Shown here in pieces: positions 27,251-35,548 of a stretch of DNA of 64,000 bases. This stretch comes from Anaerolineaceae bacterium UBA6073 (GTDB taxonomy: Bacteria > Chloroflexota > Anaerolineae > Anaerolineales > Anaerolineaceae): NCBI GenBank assembly GCA_002436085.1, contig DIXT01000030.1:1-64000 (forward strand). The letters run 5' to 3'. The translations under genes and the position numbers were made by a program. The notes below the pieces were generated by a model. The model was not told where the DNA came from, ran no database searches, and saw only the letters and a list, made by a program, of their open reading frames with translations. How positions within the stretch are numbered: the stretch's first letter is position 1; each line of letters starts with the position of its first letter.

Positions 27251-27518
27251 CAAAACTCCTGTTCATGCGTGCGCGGCAGAAAGCGCCATGGATGCCCGGG
27301 GCTTAAATACCGCAAATCAATTTTCACTCAGGGGGATGTCTCGATGATTCCGCAAAACGTTTTATTACAGCCGGGCGGCTCCTCGCGGTGCCGCGCCTCC
27401 CAACAAAATGCCCGGGGATGAATCCAGGGCTGAAATTGGAACGTCCAAAACACACACCCAAATAAAAGCCCTCACCATGAGAGCGGCAAGAGTATAACAC
27501 ATTTCCTGCGCTGGCAAG

Positions 27519-27560
27519 AGGCAATAGATAACAAGGCAATAGATAACAATTGTAGATAAC
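27519..27560. repeat. Short tandem repeat around GATAACA
   Basis: AGGCAATAGATAACA occurs twice in tandem, followed by a third, diverged TAGATAACAAT unit. It is in an otherwise empty 404-bp gap between the helicase and a coiled-coil gene. Too few and too short for a CRISPR. Confidence 0.5.
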
Positions 27561-27591
27561 AATGTAAATGACAGAGCAATAAATGACAAGT

Positions 27592-27619
27592 AAAAAGCGC
27601 CCGTATGTAACGGGCGCTT
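27592..27619 (-). terminator. Terminator of the coiled-coil protein gene
   Basis: AAGCGCCCG (27595-27603), 7-nt loop, CGGGCGCTT (27611-27619). The minus-strand side continues with a T-run. It lies 35 bp past the stop. Confidence 0.85.
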
Positions 27620-27654
27620 GCTTGAAAGCGTACTTGTGCTGGTCCCGGAAGACG

Positions 27655-28146
27655 CTATTCTTGCGCGGGAGGGTCCCGCGGAGCCGGGTCGGTGTTGATG
27701 ACGGGTTCCACCCACTCTCCGCGCTCTTCCACAGGCTCAGCCGGAGCGGCAGCTTCGCTGGTATTCTCCGGAGCGACCCACTCACCAGCCTCCTCCTGCG
27801 CCGCGGTTTCCTGAGGCTGTTCGGGCGCAGCGTCTTCCGCAGGGGCGGCAGGGCTTTGCGTCTTTTCCGGGGGGTTCTGCGAGCGCAGCAGATCCAGTTC
27901 GTTCTGATGTTCAGCTTTCTGGGCGATTAACGTGTTTATTTTTTCGCAAATCAGCCGGAGGGGTTCTTCCGTAAAAGCGCCCTGCGAAAACATTTCATAG
28001 GTCTGTTCACCCAGCACAGTCTTTTGAATTTCTATCTGGCTTTCCAGTTCGTGAATCTGCGCCTGTACGTGCAGGATTTGTGACTGTTGTTTTACTTTCC
28101 ACGAGACAATGGATGCGTAATGGGAAAGATCATCAGCAAGCGGCAT
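27655..28146 (-). CDS. Hypothetical coiled-coil protein with acidic Pro/Ala-rich tail
   Basis: A 163-residue cytoplasmic-looking protein, not recognised. Residues about 15-90 form a predicted coiled coil (heptad-like SQILHVQAQIHELESQIEIQK and later LIAQKAEHQNELDLLRSQ). Residues about 90-163 are low-complexity, rich in Ala, Pro and Glu, with two similar GEWV motifs (GEWVAPE and GEWVEP). The start at 28146 has AAGGA at good distance. It has its own terminator and is monocistronic. The repeated GEWV motif may be a binding peptide, which is inference only. Confidence 0.65.
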   Translation of the reverse strand: MPLADDLSHYASIVSWKVKQQSQILHVQAQIHELESQIEIQKTVLGEQTYEMFSQGAFTEEPLRLICEKINTLIAQKAEHQNELDLLRSQNPPEKTQSPAAPAEDAAPEQPQETAAQEEAGEWVAPENTSEAAAPAEPVEERGEWVEPVINTDPAPRDPPAQE

Positions 28147-28307
28147 GTCATTTTCCTTTCTTGATAGGACAATAAACCAATCATATCGCAATTTCAAAAT
28201 TTCTAGCGCGGCGTGTGGAACCTGCTTCCGGTTGGCTTTGGGTATAATCGATGCATATGGATACTTTCATAAGCTTGCTTCATCCAGGCAAAAAGGTCAG
28301 GTATTAA

Positions 28308-29087
28308 ATGGCTCTTTTACGCGTTGATCATTCCTCCGTGTGTGTCAAGGTCAATCTTCCGCTTTACTTGATTCTCCCCAGTCTGGGCAGCCTGAAAGAA
28401 AAGACGCTGGCAGATTTTCGGGTGCTTTATCTTCTGCACGGCCTGTCTGATGACGCGAGCGCCTGGCAGCGCTATACCAACATCGAAATCCTGGCGCGCG
28501 AGCTGGACCTGGCGGTGATTATGCCGACCGGCGGCCGCAGCATGTACACCGATATGTCCAACGGGCAAGCCTATTTCTCTTATCTGACAGAAGAACTGCC
28601 GGAGTACCTGAGGAAATTGTTCAGCCTGAACTTTAGCCGTGAAAACACCGCGATTGCCGGGCTTTCTATGGGTGGTTACGGCGCGTTTAAAGCCGCGCTG
28701 CTGCGCCCGGAACTGTACAGCGCGGCGGGCAGCTTTTCGGGGATGCTTGGCTTGCAGTTCTTCCCCAAGATCGAGGATGAAAGTATGCGCCGGGAATTCA
28801 CACAGTTATTTGGCGACCTAAACCGCGCGGCAGGCAGCCCCGACGACCCGCTGGTCTGGCTGGAGAACGCCGCGAAAAGCCCTGCCGCCTACCCCCGCCT
28901 GTTCGCCTCCTGCGGCCGGCAGGACGCACTGCTGCCGCTCAACCGCATCTTCCAGCAGCGCGCGTTTGAATTGGGCTTCCCCCTGACCTACGTGGAACAA
29001 GACGGAATTCACGATTGGTTTTTCTGGCAGGACCAGATCGCGTATTTTCTCAAGCATTTTTACCCGGCGCCCTTGGAAGCTGCTTAA
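28308..29087 (+). CDS. Esterase of the S-formylglutathione hydrolase / tributyrin esterase family
   Basis: A 259-residue alpha/beta hydrolase (esterase D / PF00756-like). Visible are the oxyanion segment LYLLHGLSDDASAW, nucleophile Ser in GLSMGGYGAFKAAL (near 120), an acidic residue in CGRQDALLP, and the terminal His in DGIHDWFFW. No signal peptide. Members hydrolyse short-chain acyl esters, including acetylated sugars. The natural substrate is unclear. RBS-like AAGG precedes the ATG. Confidence 0.85.
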   Translation: MALLRVDHSSVCVKVNLPLYLILPSLGSLKEKTLADFRVLYLLHGLSDDASAWQRYTNIEILARELDLAVIMPTGGRSMYTDMSNGQAYFSYLTEELPEYLRKLFSLNFSRENTAIAGLSMGGYGAFKAALLRPELYSAAGSFSGMLGLQFFPKIEDESMRREFTQLFGDLNRAAGSPDDPLVWLENAAKSPAAYPRLFASCGRQDALLPLNRIFQQRAFELGFPLTYVEQDGIHDWFFWQDQIAYFLKHFYPAPLEAA

Positions 29088-29180
29088 TATAAGGAACCAG
29101 CGGGCAGCGCGAAATAGCGATTACAACGCAGCGTGTGCTTTGCAGGCACACGGGCATTGGCATTAGAGTAGAATCAGGAT

Positions 29181-30251
29181 ATGGACGCGACCGACATTCC
29201 CAATTCAGGGAAAAAAATCCGCCTCACGACGCTCTCCAGCTGCGCTGGCTGAGCTTCGAAGCTGAACGCGGAAACGCTGGCGCAGGTGCTGCGCCCCCTG
29301 AGGACAGTTTTTTCACCGGCAGAGTACCCTGACCTGCTGGTCGGTTTGGATTCCGCGGATGATGCGGCGGTTTGGAAGTTGGACGAGGCGCGTGCGCTGG
29401 TTTTTACCACCGACTTCTTCACTCCGGTCGTGGATGACCCTTATGATTACGGCGCCATCTCCGCGGCAAACAGCCTTTCGGATGTCTACGCTATGGGTGG
29501 GAAACCATTCCTGGCACTGAACATCGCCGCCCTGCCCCCGGATCTGACGGTGGATGTCAGCACGGAAATTTTGCGCGGCGCAGCGGAAAAGGCACGGGAA
29601 GCGGGCGTGGTCATCGCCGGTGGGCACACCATTCAGGATAAAGAACCCAAATTTGGACTGGCTGTGCTTGGAATGCTGCAAATCGACGCGCTGCTCTCCA
29701 AAGGCGGCTTGCGCCCCGGAGATCATCTTTTCCTGACCAAACCGCTCGGTTTCGGCGTCACCACGACCGCTCTCAAACGCGGACTTGTTACGGACCCGGA
29801 ACTTGCCGAAGTAAGCGGCTGGATGAAAACCTTGAACCGCGCCGCGGGAGAGCTTGCGATGACCTGCGGACTGCGCGCAGCGACGGATATCACTGGTTTT
29901 GGACTGCTCGGGCACCTTTCGGAAATGACCAAAGCCTCCGGATGCGGCCTAATCCTGCGCATGAGCGCTGTGCCGCTGGTCTCCTGCGCGCGCAAGTACG
30001 CGCAAGCCTACACCTTCCCAGGCGGCGCCAGCGACAACCGGCTTTACTTTGAGCCTGGGGTTCATTTCGCGGATGAGATCCCGGATTACGAGCGCATCCT
30101 CCTGTTCGACCCCCAGACGAGCGGCGGACTTTTGCTTGCGGTTCCTGAAGACAAGCTGAGCGCTTTCCAACAGGCCGCGCAGGCCGCTGCCCTGCCGGTG
30201 TGGGAAATCGGTACGGTCGATTTTGAGACCGGCATCCGGGTACTTGCCTGA
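29181..30251 (+). CDS. selD: Selenide, water dikinase SelD, a selenocysteine-containing protein
   Basis: A 356-residue enzyme making selenophosphate from selenide and ATP. Read from ATG 29181, the frame passes through one in-frame UGA at 29250-29252, giving SSCAG-Sec-ASKL with Sec24. This aligns with the catalytic Cys/Sec of SelD, and Lys27 matches the conserved catalytic Lys three residues later. The rest is a normal SelD: DDAAVW, FTTDFFTPVVDDPYDYG, IAGGHTIQDKEPKFGL, ATDITGFGLLGHL and DPQTSGGLL. A standard ORF call would start after the UGA (29286) and lose the active site. An SECIS-like hairpin follows the UGA. This implies SelA, SelB and tRNA-Sec elsewhere in the genome. Confidence 0.92.
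29250..29295 (+). promoter_or_regulatory. UGA-Sec codon and putative bacterial SECIS hairpin
   Basis: The UGA at 29250-29252 is followed by a stem GGCGCA (29279-29284) / TGCGCC (29290-29295) with apical loop GGTGC. The loop GGU and its distance of about 33 nt from the UGA fit bacterial SECIS elements read by SelB. Folding has not been computed. Confidence 0.65.
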
Positions 30252-30308
30252 AAATCCGCGCGCGAGCGGCCAAAACCAGAACCACAACACTCCTTTTTGC
30301 CTGATTCG

Positions 30309-30364
30309 TTGACAAGCCGTCCAGATGTGCTATACTCATTAAAGCTTCATTAACACGCGTTAAT
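30309..30364 (+). promoter_or_regulatory. Promoter and LacI-type operator of the alpha-glucoside cluster
   Basis: TTGACA (30309-30314), 16-bp spacer, TATACT (30331-30336) is a near-consensus sigma-70 promoter. Just downstream of the expected start, ATTAAC (30349-30354) and GTTAAT (30359-30364) form a perfect inverted repeat around ACGC. This is a typical LacI-family half-site arrangement. It implies autoregulation of the LacI gene and probably control of the operon that follows. Confidence 0.75.
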
Positions 30365-30386
30365 TGATTCTTTATCTTGGTGGCAC

Positions 30387-31460
30387 ATGGAAAAAAGGGT
30401 TACAAGTCACGACGTGGCTGAGCTGGCGGGAGTGTCGCGCACAACTGTTTCGTTCGTGTTCAACGACGACAAACAGTACTTTGTCCGGCCGGAAACCCGC
30501 CAAAAGGTCAGAGAAGCTGCCCGCAAGCTGAGTTATTATCCGAATGCTTCCGCGCGGGCACTGGCTTCCAAGCAGGCAAAAGCCATTGGCCTGATCATGA
30601 CGCGCGACCCCCACTACATCGCGGCGGATAACTTCCTCCCCCAGATTATCGGCGGGCTGTTGGACGTGGTCAAAGAGAGACAAATCAGCCTGTTGATAGA
30701 ATGGGTGGAGCCCGGCGAGCAAACGCACACCTACCTGAGCCTAACCCAGGCAAAGCACATCGACGGGATGATTTTGCTCACGCCGCGCTTTGACGACCCG
30801 GGACTGAAGGCTCTGGAACAATTGGGAATACCCTGCGTCATTATGGGGCAGGTGCCTGGCTCCAATCTGCCCTTTGTGGACATTGACAACTGCGCGGCCG
30901 CGCACATGGCTGTCAATCATCTCATCGAACTTGGACACACCCGCATCGCCTGCATCACCAACGCCCAGCTCAGCTACTCCTCAGCCAGCCAACGCCTGCT
31001 GGGCTACCGCCAGGCTCTGGTGGATGCTGGCTTGGACCTTGATGAAAATCTTATCCGGGAAGCAGACTTTGACTCCGTCAGCGGATATGCAGCCATGCAG
31101 AACCTTTTGGATAGCGGCAGTAATTTTTCAGCGGTTTTTGCCGGCAGCGATACCGTTGCGCTGGGCGTGATGGCAGCCATCCACGAGGCAGGGCTCACGA
31201 TCCCCGGGGACATTTCGATCGTAGGCTTTGACGATATTCCCGAAGCCGCGCATTACTATCCGGGATTAACGTCGGTACATGTACCGGCGAATGAAATTGC
31301 CAGACAGAGCTGTCGCCTTCTCATGCATTTGATGAAAGGCGAAGCGCCGGAGGATACTTCGATTTTCTTACCCACGGCATTAATCTCCCGCCAATCCACG
31401 TGTGAGATAGAAAGGAGTCAAAAACATCGGCAAGGAGAGAAGCTCGTCCATTTCACTTAG
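30387..31460 (+). CDS. LacI-family transcriptional regulator
   Basis: A 357-residue repressor. The N-terminal helix-turn-helix is clear: VTSHDVAELAGVSRTTVSFVFN, with the hinge SYYPNASARALASKQ. The periplasmic-binding-protein-like effector domain (about 65-340) has typical strands IGLIMTRD, DGMILLTPR, HMAVNHLIELGHTRIACI and ISIVGFDDIPEAAHYYPGLTSVHVP. It lies 30 bp upstream of the sugar-binding lipoprotein gene in the same direction, so it is the likely local regulator. The inducer is probably an alpha-glucoside such as sucrose, trehalose or maltose. Confidence 0.9.
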   Translation: MEKRVTSHDVAELAGVSRTTVSFVFNDDKQYFVRPETRQKVREAARKLSYYPNASARALASKQAKAIGLIMTRDPHYIAADNFLPQIIGGLLDVVKERQISLLIEWVEPGEQTHTYLSLTQAKHIDGMILLTPRFDDPGLKALEQLGIPCVIMGQVPGSNLPFVDIDNCAAAHMAVNHLIELGHTRIACITNAQLSYSSASQRLLGYRQALVDAGLDLDENLIREADFDSVSGYAAMQNLLDSGSNFSAVFAGSDTVALGVMAAIHEAGLTIPGDISIVGFDDIPEAAHYYPGLTSVHVPANEIARQSCRLLMHLMKGEAPEDTSIFLPTALISRQSTCEIERSQKHRQGEKLVHFT

Positions 31461-31490
31461 GTTAAAACACCAATTCTAAAAGGAGAAACA

Positions 31491-32867
31491 ATGAGATCGA
31501 AAAAACACTTTATTTGGGCAAGCATTGCGATTTTGCTTGTCGCCAGCCTCGTACTGGCCGCCTGCGCCACGACTGCTGAGGCCCCCGCGGCTGAAGCACC
31601 TGCGGGCGAAACTGTTGCCGCACTGCCCCAGGGGCAGGAGCTGGCTAATGCCTATGCCGGACAGTATAAGGGGAAAGTTGTTACCATGGCCGGCCCCTTC
31701 ACGGACCAGGATGAAGTTGTCTTCAACGACTCCATCAAGGGCTTTGAAGAAAAGACTGGTATCGACATTCAGTACGAAGGCTCCAAGGAATTTGAAGCCA
31801 ACATCAATATTCGTCTGGATGGCGGCGACCGCCCCGATATCGTTGACTACCCGCAGCCCGGTCTGTTAAGATACGCCGTGGAAAAGGGCTATGCCATCGA
31901 TATGAACACCCTGATTAATCCTGATTGGATTAAGACGAACTACAGTGATGCCTGGCAGTCGCTAGCCAAGATGACCGGACCCAACGGCGAAATCGTTGCC
32001 GGTATCTGGGCGCGCGCCAATGGCAAGTCCTTCGTCTTCTATCCCAAAGCGGCTTTTGATGCTGCCGGTTACAAAGTGCCTACCACCTGGGATGAGATGA
32101 TGGCCCTCACGCAGCAAATTGCTGATGACGGGGACACCCCGTGGTGTATCGGTATCGAATCCGGCGCCGCGACTGGCTGGACCATGACCGACTGGATCGA
32201 AGATGTGATGCTGCGTGTTACTGGCGGCGAGAAATACGATCAGTGGGTAGCCGGCGAACTGAAATTCGATTCACCTGAGATGAACGAAGCTCTCGATTAC
32301 ATCGAAGCCATCTGGTTCAACGATGCCTACGTTTATGGCGGCCGTGCTGCCATCCCCACCATCAATTTTGGTGACGCCCCCAAACCTATGTTCGAAAATC
32401 CGCCCAAGTGCTGGTTCAACCGCCAGGGCAACTTTGTGACCACCTTCTTCCCCGAAGAATCCGTCGCTGGTGTAGATTACAGCTTCTTCTACCTGCCCGG
32501 CATCAAGGAAGAATACGGCAGCCCCGTCCTGGGCGCTGGCGACATTTACGCTGTCTTCAATGACAGACCGGAAGTGCGCGCAGTCATTCAGTACTTCTCA
32601 ACCGGCGAATCCCTCAAGGTTTGGGTTGAGAGCGGCGGCGCTATCCTGACCCACAACGACGCTTCCCTGGATTGGTACGTGGATCCTGTGACCCGCGGCG
32701 TTGCCGAGACTATCCGCAATGCGACCACCTTCCGCTTCGACGGCTCTGACATGATGCCCGGTGCGGTTGGCGCTGGTACATTCTGGAAGTACATGACCGA
32801 TTATGTCAGTGGTTCCATCACCCGTGAGGAAGCCCTGAAACAAATCGACGCATCCTGGCCGAAGTAA
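31491..32867 (+). CDS. Sugar-binding lipoprotein of alpha-glucoside ABC importer (AglE-like)
   Basis: A 458-residue extracytoplasmic binding protein. The signal peptide ends in the lipobox LVLAAC with Cys25, followed by an Ala/Glu/Pro linker. The mature domain is a family-1 solute-binding protein with GGDRPDIVDYPQPG, an NGKSFVFYPKAAFDAAGY segment, PTTWDEMMAL, and GAVGAGTFWKYMTDYVSG near the end. The strong resemblance to alpha-glucoside binding proteins and the gene context suggest sucrose, trehalose or maltose as ligand. AAAGGAG precedes the ATG. A strong hairpin follows the gene. Confidence 0.88.
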   Translation: MRSKKHFIWASIAILLVASLVLAACATTAEAPAAEAPAGETVAALPQGQELANAYAGQYKGKVVTMAGPFTDQDEVVFNDSIKGFEEKTGIDIQYEGSKEFEANINIRLDGGDRPDIVDYPQPGLLRYAVEKGYAIDMNTLINPDWIKTNYSDAWQSLAKMTGPNGEIVAGIWARANGKSFVFYPKAAFDAAGYKVPTTWDEMMALTQQIADDGDTPWCIGIESGAATGWTMTDWIEDVMLRVTGGEKYDQWVAGELKFDSPEMNEALDYIEAIWFNDAYVYGGRAAIPTINFGDAPKPMFENPPKCWFNRQGNFVTTFFPEESVAGVDYSFFYLPGIKEEYGSPVLGAGDIYAVFNDRPEVRAVIQYFSTGESLKVWVESGGAILTHNDASLDWYVDPVTRGVAETIRNATTFRFDGSDMMPGAVGAGTFWKYMTDYVSGSITREEALKQIDASWPK

Positions 32868-32894
32868 GCTGCCAGGCTGAAGTAACGTGAAAAA

Positions 32895-32926
32895 GGAGAG
32901 CGGGCAATGTCCATTGCCTGCTCTCC
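32895..32926 (+). promoter_or_regulatory. Intercistronic hairpin after sugar-binding-protein gene
   Basis: Arms of 15 nt (32895-32909 and 32912-32926) with one wobble pair and a 2-nt centre, no T-tract. It lies between the binding protein and its permeases, where it can stabilise the upstream mRNA or reduce read-through. Confidence 0.65.
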
Positions 32927-32962
32927 GACCCCCTATTAAAGCTTGGCTGAGGAGGTGTTTGT

Positions 32963-34099
32963 ATGAATATTTCCCAATCTAAAAGCCCCGGCGCCAACAC
33001 TCCAATTACGAAAATCCTTTCCTGGTTCGGAACGGCCCTTGGACAGCTGTTCATCTCCGTTCTTATACCGGCGATTACGTTTCTGGTTTTATGGCAGGGC
33101 TATTTATTCCTACAACGGGCGGCAGCGCCCCAAATTGTGCAGGTGCTCGTGGCGATTGTTTGGGGTGTCGGCGGCGTTGCACTGCTGTACGTGGTGACCA
33201 ACTGGCTGGTCATGAAACTTCCCAAAAAAATCGCCAGGACCTTACAGCCTTTTGTTTTTGTTGGGCCTGCAGTGGTCATTATGGGCTGGTTCCTCGCCGT
33301 CCCGGTTATTCGCTCACTGATTGCCAGTTTCAAGAACTATCTCGGTACCGAATGGGTTGGACTGGAAAATTTTAAGTTTGCCTTCACCGACCCGCGCATG
33401 CTGGAGACCTTCCGCAACAACCTGCTTTGGCTGGTATTTGGAACCTTCTTCAGCGTGGCTTTCGGTCTGCTTATTGCCACACTGGCAGACCGTTCCAAAG
33501 CTGAAGTGCTGTACAAGTCCATTATCTTTACCCCCTACGCCTTGTCCTTTGTGGGCGCGGGCGTAATCTGGAAATTTATCTATACTTACAAGGGCACCGG
33601 CATCGGCATCCGTGAAATTGGCCTGTTGAATGCCGTGGTCACCGCCCTGGGAGGGACGCCGCAGCCCTGGCTGAACCTGACGCCCTGGAATAACTTTTTC
33701 CTGATCGTGATTATGGTCTGGCTGCAGACCGGCTATGCCATGGTGATTCTCTCCAGCGCGATTAAAGGCGTGCCCGCGGAGCTGCTTGAGGCAGCCCGGA
33801 TTGATGGCGCAAATGAATTCAAGATTTTCTTCAGCATCATCGTTCCTTACATCAAGGGGACCCTGCTGACCGTCACGACGACCATTATCATTTTCAGTCT
33901 GAAGACTTTCGACGTCGTCCGCGTGATGACTGGCGGAAATAATGGCACGAACGTGATTGCCAATGAGTTCTACCTGCAAAGCTTCACTTACAACCACGCC
34001 GGCAGGGCTTCGGCAATCGCAATTGTCCTGCTGCTGCTGGTTACTCCGGTGATTATCAACAATGTGCGTTCGTTCAATCAACAGAGGAGGGGCTTCTAA
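32963..34099 (+). CDS. Alpha-glucoside ABC permease, first subunit (AglF/MalF-like)
   Basis: A 378-residue integral membrane protein of the MalFG family. Hydrophobic helices occupy the N-terminal third, then a core of six helices. The EAA-loop motif is visible as ELLEAARIDGANEFKIFFSIIVPYI, which contacts the transport ATPase. LKTFDVVRVMTGGNNGTNV near the C-terminus is typical of this subgroup. GGAGG precedes the start. The stop overlaps the next ATG by one base (TAATG). Confidence 0.9.
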   Translation: MNISQSKSPGANTPITKILSWFGTALGQLFISVLIPAITFLVLWQGYLFLQRAAAPQIVQVLVAIVWGVGGVALLYVVTNWLVMKLPKKIARTLQPFVFVGPAVVIMGWFLAVPVIRSLIASFKNYLGTEWVGLENFKFAFTDPRMLETFRNNLLWLVFGTFFSVAFGLLIATLADRSKAEVLYKSIIFTPYALSFVGAGVIWKFIYTYKGTGIGIREIGLLNAVVTALGGTPQPWLNLTPWNNFFLIVIMVWLQTGYAMVILSSAIKGVPAELLEAARIDGANEFKIFFSIIVPYIKGTLLTVTTTIIIFSLKTFDVVRVMTGGNNGTNVIANEFYLQSFTYNHAGRASAIAIVLLLLVTPVIINNVRSFNQQRRGF

Positions 34100-35199
34100 T
34101 GGCTACCAGTCTAAAATCCCACAAAGCCTCCCAGAGTTTCTGGACCAATTTTGTTCTGATCGCGATCTGCGTCCTCTGGATGATCCCGATCCTGGGTATC
34201 CTGATTACCTCGTTCCGCCCCAGCGAAGATATCTTCAGGAATGGTTGGTGGAACGTTTTTCCGCACAAAGAAGATTTGGAAGTCAGCCGTGTCATCATCC
34301 CGGAAAGCGTAGATGTGGATGGACCCATCACGCTCAGCGGCAAGACCGCGACCTTCCAGGAATGGCAGCGCGGTGTCCAGCTGGAGGACGGCACTAAAGG
34401 CACCTGGTACGGTAATAAACGCACCCGCACAATTGTTATTTCTGAAAACAAGTGGGTAGGGTTTGCTACGAACCTGACAATACAGAACTACATGGATGTG
34501 CTCACCGGAAAAACCATTTCCTATAAAAACGCGCAGGGACAGACCATTACGCGCACGGGCAACAACCTGGGCGGCGCCTTCCTGAACTCTCTCGCGGTTA
34601 CTATACCGGGTACGATTATCCCGATCCTGATCGCGGCTTTCGCTGCGTTCGGCTTCGCCTGGTTGGACTTCCCGGGCAGGAATATCATCTTCACGATCAT
34701 CGTTGCCTTGCTGGTTGTGCCGCTGCAAATTGCCCTGGTTCCCATCCTGCAAGACTACGTGAAACTGGAATTGAACGGAACATTCCTCGGAATCTGGCTG
34801 GCACATACAGGCTTCGGTTTACCGCTGGCGACCTACCTGCTCTTCAATTACATCAGCACCATCCCCCGGGAGCTGCTGGAATCCGCGTACATTGATGGGG
34901 CTTCAAACTTCACCATCTTTACCGACCTGATCCTGCCCCTCTCTGTACCGGCGCTGGCATCTTTTGCCATCTTCCAGTTCCTGTGGTTGTGGAACGACTA
35001 CCTGGTCGCGCTGGTGTTCCTTGGAGAAAAGAACCAGACCGTGACCATTGCGGTCGCGCAGTTGGTCGGTGAAAAAGGTCAGGACTGGCACCTGATGACT
35101 TCCGCGGCTTTTATCAGCATGATTCTGCCGCTGATTGTCTTCCTTGGATTGCAGCGCTACTTTGTGCGCGGGCTGATGGCTGGCTCTGTGAAGGGCTAA
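34099..35199 (+). CDS. Alpha-glucoside ABC permease, second subunit (AglG/MalG-like)
   Basis: A 366-residue integral membrane permease. A single N-terminal helix with LITSFRPSEDIFRNGWW leads to a large extracytoplasmic loop (about 45-145), then a permease core. The EAA motif is ELLESAYIDGASNFTIFTDLILPLSVPAL, and the last helices end ALQRYFVRGLMAGSVKG-like. It pairs with the preceding permease. No ATPase gene follows, so a shared MsmK/UgpC-type ATPase elsewhere is expected. Confidence 0.9.
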   Translation: MATSLKSHKASQSFWTNFVLIAICVLWMIPILGILITSFRPSEDIFRNGWWNVFPHKEDLEVSRVIIPESVDVDGPITLSGKTATFQEWQRGVQLEDGTKGTWYGNKRTRTIVISENKWVGFATNLTIQNYMDVLTGKTISYKNAQGQTITRTGNNLGGAFLNSLAVTIPGTIIPILIAAFAAFGFAWLDFPGRNIIFTIIVALLVVPLQIALVPILQDYVKLELNGTFLGIWLAHTGFGLPLATYLLFNYISTIPRELLESAYIDGASNFTIFTDLILPLSVPALASFAIFQFLWLWNDYLVALVFLGEKNQTVTIAVAQLVGEKGQDWHLMTSAAFISMILPLIVFLGLQRYFVRGLMAGSVKG

Positions 35200-35289
35200 A
35201 CTGCAATAGGCGACATGTAGTTTACTGCTGTGTGTGAAGCATAAGACACTTACATACCTGAACAAGACCCTTCGACTGCGCTCAGGGTG

Positions 35290-35342
35290 ACAAGAAAATG
35301 TCATTCTGATGCCCTAACGGGTACAAGCCGCAGTGAAGGATT
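35290..35342. repeat. Dispersed intergenic repeat, copy 1
   Basis: A 53-bp unit containing TGTCATTCTGATGCCCTAAC and GGGTACAAGCCGCAGTGAAG. It recurs with few changes exactly 120 bp downstream (35410-35462) and as a weak third copy near 48400-48446. It lies in the gap between permease and treS. Confidence 0.6.
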
Positions 35343-35409
35343 TTGAGCTGAACACGTACATACATAGCCATGCGACACACTATGTGTCTCGATGACGGCG
35401 TCCAGAGTA

Positions 35410-35462
35410 ACAAGAAATTGTCATTCTTATGCCCTAACGGGTACAAGTCGCAGTTAAGAATC
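35410..35462. repeat. Dispersed intergenic repeat, copy 2
   Basis: Near-identical to the unit at 35290-35342: it has TGTCATTCTTATGCCCTAAC and GGGTACAAGTCGCAGTTAAG. The sequence between copies is not clearly repeated. Confidence 0.6.
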
Positions 35463-35548
35463 TACGTGCGTAGGGTTGCAAAGACGCTTCACCTTTTATA
35501 TTGAAGAATATCTAAACAACATAAAAAATGCCCCACAAGGAAGCTGAA

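Noticed and set aside
27519..27560. CRISPR-like repeats
   Set aside because: Units are too short, adjacent without spacers, and no cas gene is present.
29286..30251. SelD as an N-terminally short 321-residue protein starting after the UGA
   Set aside because: The upstream frame encodes the expected SelD N-terminus including the catalytic site, with UGA exactly at the Cys/Sec position.
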